From: Planctomycetota bacterium
Lineage (GTDB): Bacteria > Planctomycetota > Phycisphaerae > Sedimentisphaerales > Anaerobacaceae
Assembly (NCBI GenBank): GCA_025459125.1
Contig: JALORE010000082.1
Span: 1-40,199 of the forward strand
Direction: 5' to 3'
Length of the DNA: 40,199 bases
Under the pieces are notes generated by a model, which had not been told where the DNA came from, did not search any database, and saw nothing but the letters and a program-made list of their open reading frames with translations. Shown here in pieces: positions 26,161 to 34,295 of the stretch; position 1 is the stretch's first letter, and every line of letters starts with the position of its first letter. Both the position numbers and the translations under genes were made by a program.

Positions 26161-26598
26161 TCACGCCACGTCGGGAACATCTTCATCGAGTTCGTCAAGT
26201 TCCGCAGGCTTGTACCCCGGAAGCTTGGATTTCTCCACTTCGGTCCGGTACGCCCCGACCAGGCGCTCCTGAATCCGCTGTCGACAGCCGGCATTGATGG
26301 GGTGGGCAATGTCCGCGTGCAGTTTCACCTTCCCCGCGGCACTCTTCGGGGCCCGATGTTCCGACAGGGCACACCCGCACGCATTGCAGAACTTCGCTCC
26401 CAGGTGGTTCTTCCCGCCGCACGTCCGGCAACGATCACAAATCTTGCGGGACGGCATGGCGATGAAGTACCCCTCGGCGCCCTCAATGACCTTGATGTCG
26501 CGCACGACGAACTCGTCGTCGAGGGTGATCGAGCAGAATGCCTTCAACTTGTCATCCGGTTTTCTAACCAGCCTGACGCGGACCTCCGTTATTCTCAT
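26161..26598 (-). CDS. spoVG: SpoVG-family regulator with inserted zinc ribbon
   Basis: A 145-residue protein. The N-terminus MRITEVRVRLV, then LKAFCSITLDDEFVVRDIKVIEGAEGYFIAMPSRK, and the C-terminal DIAHPINAGCRQRIQERLV are the SpoVG core. SpoVG is a small nucleic-acid-binding regulator. Between the two core halves is an extra segment of about 45 residues with CDRCRTCGGKNHLGAKFCNACGC, a CxxC...CxxC zinc ribbon. Typical SpoVG is about 85-100 residues. The ATG at 26598 is chosen over a TTG at 26616, since GCGAGG lies eight bases ahead of it. The gene follows ispE by 21 bases; the ispE-spoVG neighbourhood is also known in Firmicutes. Confidence 0.9.
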   Translation of the reverse strand: MRITEVRVRLVRKPDDKLKAFCSITLDDEFVVRDIKVIEGAEGYFIAMPSRKICDRCRTCGGKNHLGAKFCNACGCALSEHRAPKSAAGKVKLHADIAHPINAGCRQRIQERLVGAYRTEVEKSKLPGYKPAELDELDEDVPDVA

Positions 26599-26619
26599 GT
26601 CTGTTGCCTCGCTCAAACC

Positions 26620-27531
26620 CTACCATGTGTTATTCCTCACGACAGTGCTCTCGCAGCCTGTCTTTTCCGCTATGCGATCGCGCAGGCTCTCGACCTGCTC
26701 GCGGTCCTGCCGGTCGAGAATCATGAACAGGGTAGATCCACTGCCGCTCAGACAGACGGGCCCCACGTCGAGTGATGCGACAGTTTGCCTGAGTTTGCCA
26801 AGTTCCTCGTAGCTCTGGAAACAACTGGTTTCCAACATATTGGCACAGATCCGCGCCACGGAATCAACCCTGTTCTTCTCCAGCAGTGTGCCGATCGTCG
26901 CATGCAGCCGCTGATAGAGCAGGGGGTCGTGTTGGTAGTTGGCGTAAACCGTTTTGGTGGAAGAATTTACGTTGGGAAGAACCAATAGTGCCGCAAACGG
27001 GAAGTCCGCGGTCAACGGGGCAATCTTTTCGCCGCGTCCGGTGCAGTAGGCCAGCGGGCCGTTGAGAAAGAAGGCGACATCGCTGCCCAACCGGGCGGCC
27101 ATCCGGACGAGCTGCTCCTGCGGCAGCCCGAGGTTCAGGAAGGCATTGAGGCCCAGGAGGGTCGCCGCAGCGTCGCTGCTGGCGGAGCCCAGCCCCGAGC
27201 CGGCGGGGATGTTCTTGATGAGCGTGAGCCGGACCGCGGGCGCTCGGCCGATCTCACGGTGGATCTCTTCGGCGGCCCGATAGACCAGATTCGTTGGATC
27301 CTGCGGCGCCCAACGGGGCCCCGCGCACGAGAATTCGATGCCCGGCCGGCCGGCGGATTCGATCCGTATCTCGTCATACCAGTTGATCTTCGCCATCACC
27401 GTTTCGATCTCGTGGAAGCCGTCCGGACGTTTGCCGGCGATCAGCAGGCTCAGGTTCAGCTTGGCCGGGGCCCGTACCAGGAGGTTATCTCCCACGCGCT
27501 CGAACTGTCTTGGTTCCGTCATGGTTGTCAT
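26620..27531 (-). CDS. ispE: 4-diphosphocytidyl-2-C-methyl-D-erythritol kinase
   Basis: A GHMP kinase of the MEP isoprenoid pathway that phosphorylates CDP-methylerythritol. Visible motifs: RAPAKLNLSLLI near the start (catalytic Lys), the glycine-rich ATP loop PAGSGLGSASSDAAATLLGL, GSDVAFFLNG (catalytic Asp) and the C-terminal LSGSGSTLFMIL. The start is uncertain among ATGs at 27585, 27531 and 27522; 27531 gives 303 residues, close to the usual 280-310. The residues of the longest version ahead of it (MMSTRNSGKRHRKARHPG) do not look like IspE. It is first of a two-gene unit with spoVG. Confidence 0.93.
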   Translation of the reverse strand: MTTMTEPRQFERVGDNLLVRAPAKLNLSLLIAGKRPDGFHEIETVMAKINWYDEIRIESAGRPGIEFSCAGPRWAPQDPTNLVYRAAEEIHREIGRAPAVRLTLIKNIPAGSGLGSASSDAAATLLGLNAFLNLGLPQEQLVRMAARLGSDVAFFLNGPLAYCTGRGEKIAPLTADFPFAALLVLPNVNSSTKTVYANYQHDPLLYQRLHATIGTLLEKNRVDSVARICANMLETSCFQSYEELGKLRQTVASLDVGPVCLSGSGSTLFMILDRQDREQVESLRDRIAEKTGCESTVVRNNTW

Positions 27532-27613
27532 TCCAGGATGCCTTGCCTTTCTATGGCGTTTGCCGGAGTTCCGTGTTGACATCATAATGGGCCCGGGCTA
27601 CCTATAGTAGCTT

Positions 27614-28252
27614 ATGGGAATGGTTATCGATTTCGTCCTGCACTTGGACAAGCATCTCAGTGTGGTCCTGGAGAGCGCCGGTCTTTGGAGCTACTTGGTC
27701 TTTTTCGCGATTATCTTCGCGGAAACGGGCCTCGTGGTTACCCCATTTCTCCCGGGGGATTCTCTCGTCTTCACGCTGGGTACCCTGGCGGCCACGGGCT
27801 CGCTCAATGTGGTGGCGGTATTCGTGCTCCTTTCGGCCGCCGCGATCCTGGGGGATAGCGCCAATTATGCGGTGGGCAAGTACTTTGGCTCCGTCATTCT
27901 GCAGAAAGAGGGGGCCTGGTTCCTGAAGAAGGAGCACATCGAGCGCACCCACCGGTTTTACGAGAGGTACGGAGCCAAGACGATCGTCCTGGCACGCTTC
28001 GTCCCGATTGTGCGGACGTTTGCGCCCTTTGTGGCGGGCGTCGGCCGGATGAGTTATCCCCAGTTCCTGACGTACAACGTGGCGGGCGGGCTCCTTTGGA
28101 TTACCCTCTTCGTGTTCGGCGGGTATTTCTTTGGCAATATTCCGATCGTCAAACAGAACTTCGGGCTGGTGATCGTGGCGATTATCATCATCTCGATCCT
28201 GCCCGCCGTGATCGAGATCGTGAAAGAGAAACGACGGCAGGCCGCCTGCTGA
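27614..28252 (+). CDS. DedA-family membrane protein
   Basis: A 212-residue integral membrane protein of the DedA/VTT family, linked to lipid (undecaprenyl phosphate) translocation in other bacteria. The family signature ETGLVVTPFLPGDSLVFTLG is at about 36-55, the reentrant-type GDSANYAVGKYFG at 88-100, and RFVPIVRTFAPFVAGVGRM at 130-148. Several further hydrophobic helices follow, and the C-terminus is basic. It is divergent from ispE. TTGACA at 27576 lies in the gap, but without a good -10 at normal spacing. Confidence 0.92.
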   Translation: MGMVIDFVLHLDKHLSVVLESAGLWSYLVFFAIIFAETGLVVTPFLPGDSLVFTLGTLAATGSLNVVAVFVLLSAAAILGDSANYAVGKYFGSVILQKEGAWFLKKEHIERTHRFYERYGAKTIVLARFVPIVRTFAPFVAGVGRMSYPQFLTYNVAGGLLWITLFVFGGYFFGNIPIVKQNFGLVIVAIIIISILPAVIEIVKEKRRQAAC

Positions 28253-28308
28253 CCGGCAGATGGGCCGACGACGGACGCGAGAACGTTTGGGACGGTTGTT
28301 TCGCCCGT

Positions 28309-28869
28309 ATGAATGAAGCGCAGCGCCAAATCCTGCTGGGGACCGCCCGGGATACGGTCAAGGCCGTGGTCTGTGGCGCGCCCGTCTCCCGGTCTTCCTC
28401 GGACGACCCGCTTCTGACCGCCTGTTGCGGGTGCTTTGTCACCCTCAAGACCCGGGGCCGGCTGCGGGGTTGCATCGGCCAGTTCACCTCCGACCGGCCT
28501 TTGATCGAGCTGATCACGGAGATGGCGGAAGCCGCCGCGACGAAGGATCCGCGCTTCTTCGACCGCCCTCTGACCGTCAGGGACCTGGATCACCTGGAGA
28601 TCGAGATCTCCGTCCTGTCGCCTTTGGCGCGGACCGTCGATCCGCTCAGCCTGCGGCTCGGCGTCGACGGCATCTACATCAAGCGGGGCTATGCCGCCGG
28701 CTGCTTTCTCCCGCAGGTGGCCCAGGAGACCGGCTGGAGCAAGGAGGAGTTCCTGTCCCAGTGTTGCTGCCACAAAGCGGGGCTGCCCCCCGATGCCTGG
28801 AAGGACCCGAAGACCGAAGTCTACCTGTTTACGGCCGAGGTGTTCGGGGCCTCCGCCCGCGCCATCTGA
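28309..28869 (+). CDS. AMMECR1-domain protein (AmmeMemoRadiSam system protein A type)
   Basis: A 186-residue AMMECR1 protein. The conserved GRLRGCIGQF motif is at about 53-62, followed by DRPLIELITEMAEAAATKDPRF and the conserved C-terminal LPQVAQETGWSKEEFLSQCCCHKAGLP. In many bacteria AMMECR1 is encoded with MEMO and radical SAM proteins, which are absent here. Its reaction is not established. The start is set at ATG 28309, which opens MNEAQRQILL; there is no strong ribosome-binding site. The frame remains open farther upstream, into the DedA gene. Confidence 0.9.
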   Translation: MNEAQRQILLGTARDTVKAVVCGAPVSRSSSDDPLLTACCGCFVTLKTRGRLRGCIGQFTSDRPLIELITEMAEAAATKDPRFFDRPLTVRDLDHLEIEISVLSPLARTVDPLSLRLGVDGIYIKRGYAAGCFLPQVAQETGWSKEEFLSQCCCHKAGLPPDAWKDPKTEVYLFTAEVFGASARAI

Positions 28870-29172
28870 CCACCCCTATGGCTTCACCTGACAATTGACT
28901 TTCCGGACGGGTGGCAGCGGCAAGCGGAGTCTTCGGAGCTTGCCGATGGCGGATAGGCAAACCATCGGCAAGCTGCGCTTGCCGCTGCCACCCACCGCCG
29001 GAGCCCGGAGGGTCAATGGTCATGAAGCACTGGTCCCAAAATCATCCTTTTGCGGTCGCACCGGCCTGCTGTGGGGGGAAAAGTGCTCCCTTTTCCGGCC
29101 GGCGTTTGTTATACTTTCAGGGGGGTATGAGGATTGCAGTGCGCTGCTTGAGGCGTGAGGCCTGGTTCCCTT
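28870..29172. other. Intergenic region with long inverted repeat
   Basis: No gene is supported. The inverted repeat at 28909-28993 is the main structure; the rest shows nothing recognisable. Confidence 0.4.
28909..28993. repeat. Long inverted repeat (GGGTGGCAGCGGCAAGCG type)
   Basis: The outer arms GGGTGGCAGCGGCAAGCG (28909-28926) and its exact reverse complement (28976-28993) enclose inner arms AGCTTGCCGATGG (28937-28949) and its exact reverse complement (28962-28974). The inner loop is 12 bases. Together they can form a two-part stem of 31 paired bases. A half copy lies at 2454. Confidence 0.85.
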
Positions 29173-29200
29173 GGAATCAGAAATCACAAATCAAAAATCG
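29173..29200. repeat. Heptamer array (AAATCAC type)
   Basis: Four 7-bp units of the form NNAATCN lie just upstream of the lipoprotein gene at 29237. Confidence 0.6.
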
Positions 29201-29236
29201 TACTTCCATGGACGTATCGGGATCGGGAGGAGGAGT

Positions 29237-30298
29237 ATGGCTCGGGGGCTCAGCGCAGCTCTCATCGTCGTGGCGTTCTGGCTGCCGGGGTGCGGCCCGT
29301 CCTACCATGCGCAGGTCCCATCGTCGGATCGGGCCGGGTCGGAGGCGACCTGCACGGCCCTCATCGAGCGGCTGCAAAGCGAACGCCTGCCGGCCCTGGT
29401 GTCGGCGACGCCCTGGGAAAACCTGTACGGCCCGGGGCTGAGGCTCACGACGGACCATTACGAGATCTTCTCGACCGTTACGCAGCCGCTGCTGCTGCGC
29501 ATGGTGCCGGGCTTTGTCGAATCCGCGCATCGCGGGTACAACGAGCAACTGCCGCATGCCATCGAGACCGCCACCCCCTTGCAGGTCTACCTGTTCGCCG
29601 ACCGCCGGCAGTGGGAGGATTTTACCAACGACTTCGCCGGCGACCAGGCCCCGCTGTTCCTCAAGATCAGGACCGGTGCGTATTACCTCAACGGCGCGTG
29701 CGTCGTGTACGACATCGGCCCAACGCGGACGCTCGCGGCGCTGGGCCACGAAGGCTGGCACCAGTTCAACAGCCGGCATTTCAAATACCGTCTGCCCAGT
29801 TGGCTGGATGAGGGCGTGGCGATGCAGTTTGAGACCGGCGTCAGTGAACGAGGCCTCTATCGCTTCGACCCCTCGGCCAACCTGCAGCGGCTCGGCGCCC
29901 TCCAGGAAACGCTGGGCCGGGGCCAGCCCATTCCGCTGCGCGACCTGGTGGCCACCAGTCCCGGCGAGGTGCTGGCCACCGACCAGGCCCAGGCGGTGAC
30001 GGCGTTCTACAGCCAATCCTACGCCGTCGTCCGCTTTCTCCGCGAGGCCGGCGGCGGCAGGCACCTGGACTCCTACCATCGCCTGTTGGCGGACGGGCTC
30101 CTGGGTCGCTGGCCTCTCGACCCGGCGGCGGGCCTGACCGCCGCGGACCGCAATCTCCCCCGTACGATCATCTGGAACCGGCAGGTCGGCCGCCAGCTTT
30201 TCGAGCACTACATCGGCGCCGACCTCGACCGCCTCGAACAGGACTACCTGGCCTTCTGCCACCGCCTCACCCGCGGCCTCGTCGTGGCACGAGAGTAG
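29237..30298 (+). CDS. Lipoprotein with HExxH motif (DUF1570-like metallopeptidase)
   Basis: A 353-residue lipoprotein. GGAGGAGG precedes the ATG at 29237. A hydrophobic signal ends in a lipobox (WLPGC). The core holds LGHEGWHQF, an HExxH zinc motif, followed about 18 residues later by LPSWLDEGVAMQFE, which supplies the third Glu ligand, as in gluzincins of the peptidase-MA/DUF1570 type. Upstream YEIFSTVT, then VYLFADRRQWEDF, are typical of that family. It is predicted to face the periplasm. The substrate is unknown. Confidence 0.8.
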   Translation: MARGLSAALIVVAFWLPGCGPSYHAQVPSSDRAGSEATCTALIERLQSERLPALVSATPWENLYGPGLRLTTDHYEIFSTVTQPLLLRMVPGFVESAHRGYNEQLPHAIETATPLQVYLFADRRQWEDFTNDFAGDQAPLFLKIRTGAYYLNGACVVYDIGPTRTLAALGHEGWHQFNSRHFKYRLPSWLDEGVAMQFETGVSERGLYRFDPSANLQRLGALQETLGRGQPIPLRDLVATSPGEVLATDQAQAVTAFYSQSYAVVRFLREAGGGRHLDSYHRLLADGLLGRWPLDPAAGLTAADRNLPRTIIWNRQVGRQLFEHYIGADLDRLEQDYLAFCHRLTRGLVVARE

Positions 30299-30348
30299 TC
30301 CGGTAGTACTCCGTCCAGGCTCCCGGGTGGCATCGTCAAGTCGCGACG

Positions 30349-30479
30349 TTGACGATCTTACGATCCCAAAAGGGCCGAAATCACGCGAAAAACGCGAAGA
30401 TCGTCAAGATCGTCAACATTCTGCTTTGACGATCTTCAGGAGCTTGGCGAACTTGCGGATCTTGACGACCTTGAGCCCA
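30349..30479. repeat. Nonamer arrays in inverted orientation
   Basis: AAGATCGTC occurs twice in tandem at 30397-30414. Units of the opposite sense beginning TTG (consensus TTGACGATC) fill 30426-30479 as six imperfect 9-mers. Another such unit lies at 30349-30357. The arms can pair. Confidence 0.65.
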
Positions 30480-30544
30480 CGAGGACTGGTTGGGGCGGGC
30501 TTTCGACCCCGGCCCGGTGGCGTTGTCCAAGCTTGTAGCTTGTA

Positions 30545-30624
30545 GGATGGGCTTCAGCCCATGCGGGTCTCTACGAGACCAGGAAGAAGCTAATCGGATG
30601 GGCTTTCAGCCCATGCGGGTTTCT
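30545..30624. repeat. Two copies of a short palindromic repeat
   Basis: Copy 1 at 30545-30572 and copy 2 at 30596-30624 share GGATGGGCT, a 2-3 base loop, AGCCCATGCGGGT and TCT. The core ATGGGCT/AGCCCAT is a perfect palindrome. The spacing of the two starts is 51 bases. Confidence 0.75.
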
Positions 30625-30737
30625 CGGCCCGCCGTAACCGCAGGACAGAACCGGCCAGAAGAAGAGAGAAGAGGCGCTTCAGGGAATAGACCATCGTGGT
30701 CTCGGCTTCCCGGCCTCCTGCCCTTCGTCGGGAAGAA

Positions 30738-30828
30738 TGGAATATTGGAATAGTGGAATCCTGGAATAATGGGTGGCGTGCGGACCGCTCTTCCCATCAT
30801 TCCAATATTCCAACATTCCAATATTCCA
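30738..30828. repeat. Octamer arrays in inverted orientation
   Basis: TGGAAT recurs every 8 bases at 30738, 30746, 30754 and 30762. ATTCCA recurs every 8 bases at 30799, 30807, 30815 and 30823. The two arrays are reverse complements around a GC-rich core and can form a stem of over 30 pairs with few mismatches. Confidence 0.8.
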
Positions 30829-30881
30829 GCCGGATCTGCTTTATTGGCTGCGCCTTCCTGGTCCCGGTTTCGTCCGCTGGT

Positions 30882-31010
30882 GCCCGGCTCTTCCAGGTCT
30901 TTCCGGGCACGGTGTTCTTGCGCCCGAGAACCCTTCGGACGGGACGGCCGTCCGAGAGCGACGGCCCCCGGGACGCACGAGCCACCCTTGGCCCACGCCC
31001 CTGAACCGCC
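30882..31010 (-). repeat. Intergenic element of about 130 bp, copy A (inverted)
   Basis: Read on the minus strand it matches copy B at 31478-31605. GGCGGTTCAGGGG is shared exactly, and GAACACCGT follows at a distance of 93-94 bases in both. CCCGGGGGCCGT and GGAAGAG segments are conserved between them. Confidence 0.65.
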
Positions 31011-31477
31011 TCTTCTCTGGTTCTCTCCGCCCAGGCCGAGCCCCTGGCGGCGAACGCTCGACCCCGGGGACCGCCGCACCTTCTTGTCCCGGTATTGTCA
31101 CGCCCGATGGATTCCGGGGACAGCTCACCGATCTCGATCCGGAAGGGCGCAGGGTGTACCCAGAATTCCGCTGCCGTGGGGCGTGCGGCTTGGCAACTAA
31201 TAATTGCCAATTCCAGATTTGACCCACGGGCCCCCCTGGCAGCGGCCCCTGTCGCCGGCGACCGCTTCTGTATTATAGACATTTCTGGGTGCTGGTAGGT
31301 TGCGTAGAAACGCAACACACGCCAGAATTACCTCCACCCGGCCGGCCCCGCCTCGGGCTTGCACCCTCGGCCGGAACTGGGACCCTCTCAGCCGGGTCCC
31401 AGTTTGGGGCTCCTCCGGTGTTGGAGTACTGGGCCCGGGGCAGCAGCATGACAGTACCGGCAAGAAGAAGGGGAAAA

Positions 31478-31605
31478 GGCGGTTCAGGGGAGTGGGGCAG
31501 GCGGTTGTTTCCGTTCCCGGGGGCCGTGGGCGGCGGACGGCGGGGTACGGCCACGAGGTCCGAGAGAACCAGGAACACCGTACCCGGAACCGGAAGAGAC
31601 CGGGC
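31478..31605 (+). repeat. Intergenic element of about 130 bp, copy B
   Basis: Plus-strand partner of copy A. Similarity may extend upstream to the TGACA-TACCGG stretch at 31449. A shorter, more degenerate third piece lies at 30673-30685 (GGCGCTTCAGGGA). Confidence 0.65.
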
Positions 31606-31767
31606 AAGTGCCTACCACAGCATTCGGGCAAGAATATGGCACGTGTTTCTGAAAAGAACCCTCCAATTGCCTGTAAGTGCGAAACCATGTATTGGTAGAG
31701 CAATTGGCGTAGAATGAGTACACGTTCGATGCTGACGGCCTCTTCATTTATTTGGAACCAAGAGTTC

Positions 31768-32322
31768 ATGGCCAAGAGTGACGATCTCAGCAAGGCGCAA
31801 TTCGATCAGGGCGGTCACTTCGTCAGTCAGCTCACGGCCTGCCAGCATCGGATCTATGCCTGTATCCTGACTCTGGTTCCGAATTGGTCCGACGCAGACG
31901 ATCTCATGCAAGAGACTGTCGAAGTCATGTGGCGTAAGTTTCAGGACCTGGGTCAAATCGATGATTTCTGCGCCTGGGGAAAGACCATTGCACGCAACAA
32001 GGTCATGAACTTCTACGCCAAGAAGAAACGGGGACGTGTCCTTTTTGACGATACGCTCCTCGACGATGTGGTGGAGCGGGAAGAGAAAGTGTCCTTGCAG
32101 GCGGAGTTGCGCGTTCAGGCCCTCCAGAAGTGCCTGCGTAGGCTGCGCTCCAGTGACCGTCATCTAATCGAGACTCTGTACGAACACGATATCACCATCA
32201 AACAGCTCGCGGAGGAGGTCCGGCGACCTGTACAGGGGCTCTATAAAGCCATGGCGCGCATTCATCACAGCCTGCTGCAATGCGTCGGTCGCTCCCTGGC
32301 TATCATGGAGGACCCTTCATGA
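31768..32322 (+). CDS. ECF-family sigma factor
   Basis: A 184-residue sigma factor of the planctomycete/Verrucomicrobia ECF type. Region 2 is at about 25-85 (IYACILTLVPNWSDADDLMQ, then FCAWGKTIARNKVMNFYAKK). Region 4 is at about 115-175 (CLRRLRSSDRHLIETLYEHD, then IKQLAEEVRRPVQGLYKAMARIHHSL). The start at 31768 (MAKSDDLSK) is preferred; an in-frame ATG at 31714 would add 18 residues and has no clear ribosome-binding site. The stop codon overlaps the next start as ATGA, so it is co-translated with the FecR-like protein, its probable anti-sigma partner. Confidence 0.9.
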   Translation: MAKSDDLSKAQFDQGGHFVSQLTACQHRIYACILTLVPNWSDADDLMQETVEVMWRKFQDLGQIDDFCAWGKTIARNKVMNFYAKKKRGRVLFDDTLLDDVVEREEKVSLQAELRVQALQKCLRRLRSSDRHLIETLYEHDITIKQLAEEVRRPVQGLYKAMARIHHSLLQCVGRSLAIMEDPS

Positions 32323-34073
32323 GTTCCGATCGATCCCGGATCACGCTGAGCGACTTGCTCCTGCGGCAGCTCAGTGACGGACTCAGCGATGAGGAACAGG
32401 CCCGCTTGAAAGCCTGGCTCGCGGAGGATGCCGAGGCGCGCCAGTACTATGTGGAATTCATGGCCTTGAACGCCCAACTGCGGAAACAGCGCGTGACTTT
32501 TGCTGATTCCACGGCTCTGGACATCGACCTCACCAAGGATGGTCCCAGTGATGTTCTGGCGGTTGCCTCACGGCTTGAAGAAGCGGATCAGGACGAGACT
32601 CCGACCTCCGAACCGTCCCCGGAGCGTGTAGACGAAATCCGTCGGATCGCGGAGCAGCGCTTGGAGACTTTTCTCGCGGAGCAAGAACAGATCCGCAGAC
32701 AGCAGGCAATCTACCAGCGTTATCAGGCCGCCTCGCCGCTCACGGAGAGCCTCCACAACCTGGCCGAGCGCATTTACACCACAGCGACCTGGACCAGGAG
32801 GAACGCGGTCAGATTGGCCACCTTGGCCAGTGTGGTCCTGGTGGGACTGGCCGTGATACACCACGCCCTGCGCCATCGCGTTGTCGCCACCCTGAACGAG
32901 GTCGTCCATGCCCAGTGGGACCAGCCTCCGGCGGAGCCCAATCTGTATCCGGGCCCCATGTTCTTAAGAGGCGGATTCGCGAGACTAACCTTCCAACAGG
33001 GGGCAACGGTCATTCTCCAAGCCCCCTGCGCGTTCGATCTCTCTTCCAAGAACAGAATGGTGCTGCATCATGGCACGATCACCGCCCAGGTCCCTGTGCA
33101 GGCTCATGGCTTTGCCATCGAGACCCCTCAGTCCACAGTCACCGACTTTGGCACCGAGTTCGGGGTGCAGGTCCAGACCTCGGCGGCCGCCGAGGTGCAC
33201 GTGTTTGACGGCCGGGTACGATTGGAAACCGCGTCTCGCCCCCGGCAGCCGTCCCAGAAACGCGAGGTACCTCAGGGCAAGGCGGCGGTAATCACCAAGA
33301 GTGGAGAGCTGAATATCGATAGCCTGGGAGCCAGACCCCATCTCTTTGCGCGTAATATCCCCCAACCCAATGCCTTTGGCATCCCCAACAAACGCCTCGA
33401 TCTGGCGGACATCGTGGGTGGGGGCAGTGGCTTTGGCACGGGCAGTCGTTATGCCGGGATCGATCCCGTGACCGGCCGGAAGGTCTCAGCCTACCGTTCC
33501 GAGAAACGAACCGGTGAAGAGACGTACGTGGAAGTCCCGTCCTTGCCCTTTGTCGATGGCGTATTTGTACCACGGGCCCAGGGAGGGCTCATGCCCATCA
33601 GCACGGCCGGGCATCATTTTGACTTTCCGCCGGGTGGAGGCGATTGGTATGTGGAAATCGCCCATGGTGGCCAACCCGATCCACAGGCGTTCTTGACCCT
33701 GGATGGACAGACCTACGGTACCACGGATCGCCCGGCCCTGCTCATGCACGCGAACGTCGGGATTACCTTCAATCTGGATGCCATCCGGGAGAGCCTGGCC
33801 GGAAGCCGCATCAAGCGCTTCACGTCCGTGTGCGGCATCAGCAATCATGTGCAAAAGACCAAAACACCTGACGCCATCATCTATGTGTTGGTGGATGGCC
33901 AGGTCAGGTTCTACCGGAAAATCGAATTGCCGACCGATCTTGCTGTGAATATCCGTGTCGATCTCCGTGAGAATGAGCGGTTCTTGACATTGGTTTGTAT
34001 GGCAGGCACAGCCAATTATGGCGACTGGACCTTCTTCGGAGTCCCGGCCCTGGAACTGGAAGGAGAACGTTGA
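32319..34073 (+). CDS. FecR-like transmembrane protein with NPCBM-like C-terminus
   Basis: A 584-residue protein. GGAGG lies seven bases upstream, and the ATG overlaps the sigma factor stop. The cytoplasmic N-terminus (SDLLLRQLSDGLSDEEQARLKAWLAED) resembles an anti-sigma N-terminal helix set. A membrane helix lies near 170-185 (LATLASVVLVGLAVIHHAL). The FecR domain follows at about 215-330 (GGFARLTFQQGATVILQAPCAF, IETPQSTVTDFGTEFGV, VHVFDGRVRLE). The C-terminal third (from about 430) ends in RIKRFTSVCGISNHV and YGDWTFFGVPALEL, matching NPCBM/NEW2-type carbohydrate-binding modules. It is inferred to sense an extracellular glycan or envelope signal and control the sigma factor. Confidence 0.85.
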   Translation: MSSDRSRITLSDLLLRQLSDGLSDEEQARLKAWLAEDAEARQYYVEFMALNAQLRKQRVTFADSTALDIDLTKDGPSDVLAVASRLEEADQDETPTSEPSPERVDEIRRIAEQRLETFLAEQEQIRRQQAIYQRYQAASPLTESLHNLAERIYTTATWTRRNAVRLATLASVVLVGLAVIHHALRHRVVATLNEVVHAQWDQPPAEPNLYPGPMFLRGGFARLTFQQGATVILQAPCAFDLSSKNRMVLHHGTITAQVPVQAHGFAIETPQSTVTDFGTEFGVQVQTSAAAEVHVFDGRVRLETASRPRQPSQKREVPQGKAAVITKSGELNIDSLGARPHLFARNIPQPNAFGIPNKRLDLADIVGGGSGFGTGSRYAGIDPVTGRKVSAYRSEKRTGEETYVEVPSLPFVDGVFVPRAQGGLMPISTAGHHFDFPPGGGDWYVEIAHGGQPDPQAFLTLDGQTYGTTDRPALLMHANVGITFNLDAIRESLAGSRIKRFTSVCGISNHVQKTKTPDAIIYVLVDGQVRFYRKIELPTDLAVNIRVDLRENERFLTLVCMAGTANYGDWTFFGVPALELEGER

Positions 34074-34115
34074 CCTGGCATGGTGCCTCAACAATCCGAA
34101 GGGTGCTCTTTCACC

Positions 34116-34140
34116 GGAGCCCTGGAAGGTTCAGGGCTCC
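34116..34140. repeat. Hairpin 1 of a matching pair
   Basis: GGAGCCCTG/CAGGGCTCC, a perfect 9-bp stem around the 7-base loop GAAGGTT. The core CCCTG-n-AAGGT-n-CAGGG recurs at 35654-35683, on the other side of the next gene. It has no T tract, so it is not a classical terminator. Confidence 0.6.
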
Positions 34141-34295
34141 TGGGATTCGCCCGAAGCGCCGCCGTTGAAGGGCAAGTTTCAGTTTCGCAGGAGGATGTAT
34201 GGTGCAAAAGCGTGACTTTCTCTAACAGGGTGTGCTTGTCCATTTCTAGCGGGTACGTTGCCCGCGGCAGATACTACTTGTAAAGGAGGAATATC

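Larger units (their letters stand above)
30299..31767. other. Gene-poor, repeat-rich region
   Basis: About 1.5 kb with no supported gene. Open frames here lack domains, ribosome-binding sites and consistent composition. It contains the nonamer arrays (30349-30479), two palindromes (30545-30624), the octamer inverted pair (30738-30828) and an inverted pair of about 130 bp (30882-31010 and 31478-31605). Just before the sigma factor gene, CCAATTGC and GCAATTGG (about 31665-31706) form a spaced palindrome that may be regulatory. Confidence 0.6.

Noticed and set aside
27576..27609. Promoter TTGACA with TATAGT ahead of the DedA gene
   Set aside because: The spacer would be 22 bases, and no acceptable -10 exists at 16-18 bases. 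Transcription from it would start at or after the proposed start codon.
30769..31222. Overlapping plus-strand frames of about 145 codons in the repeat-rich region
   Set aside because: They consist of translated repeats and low-complexity Pro/Arg/Ser sequence. No start signals or family features are visible.
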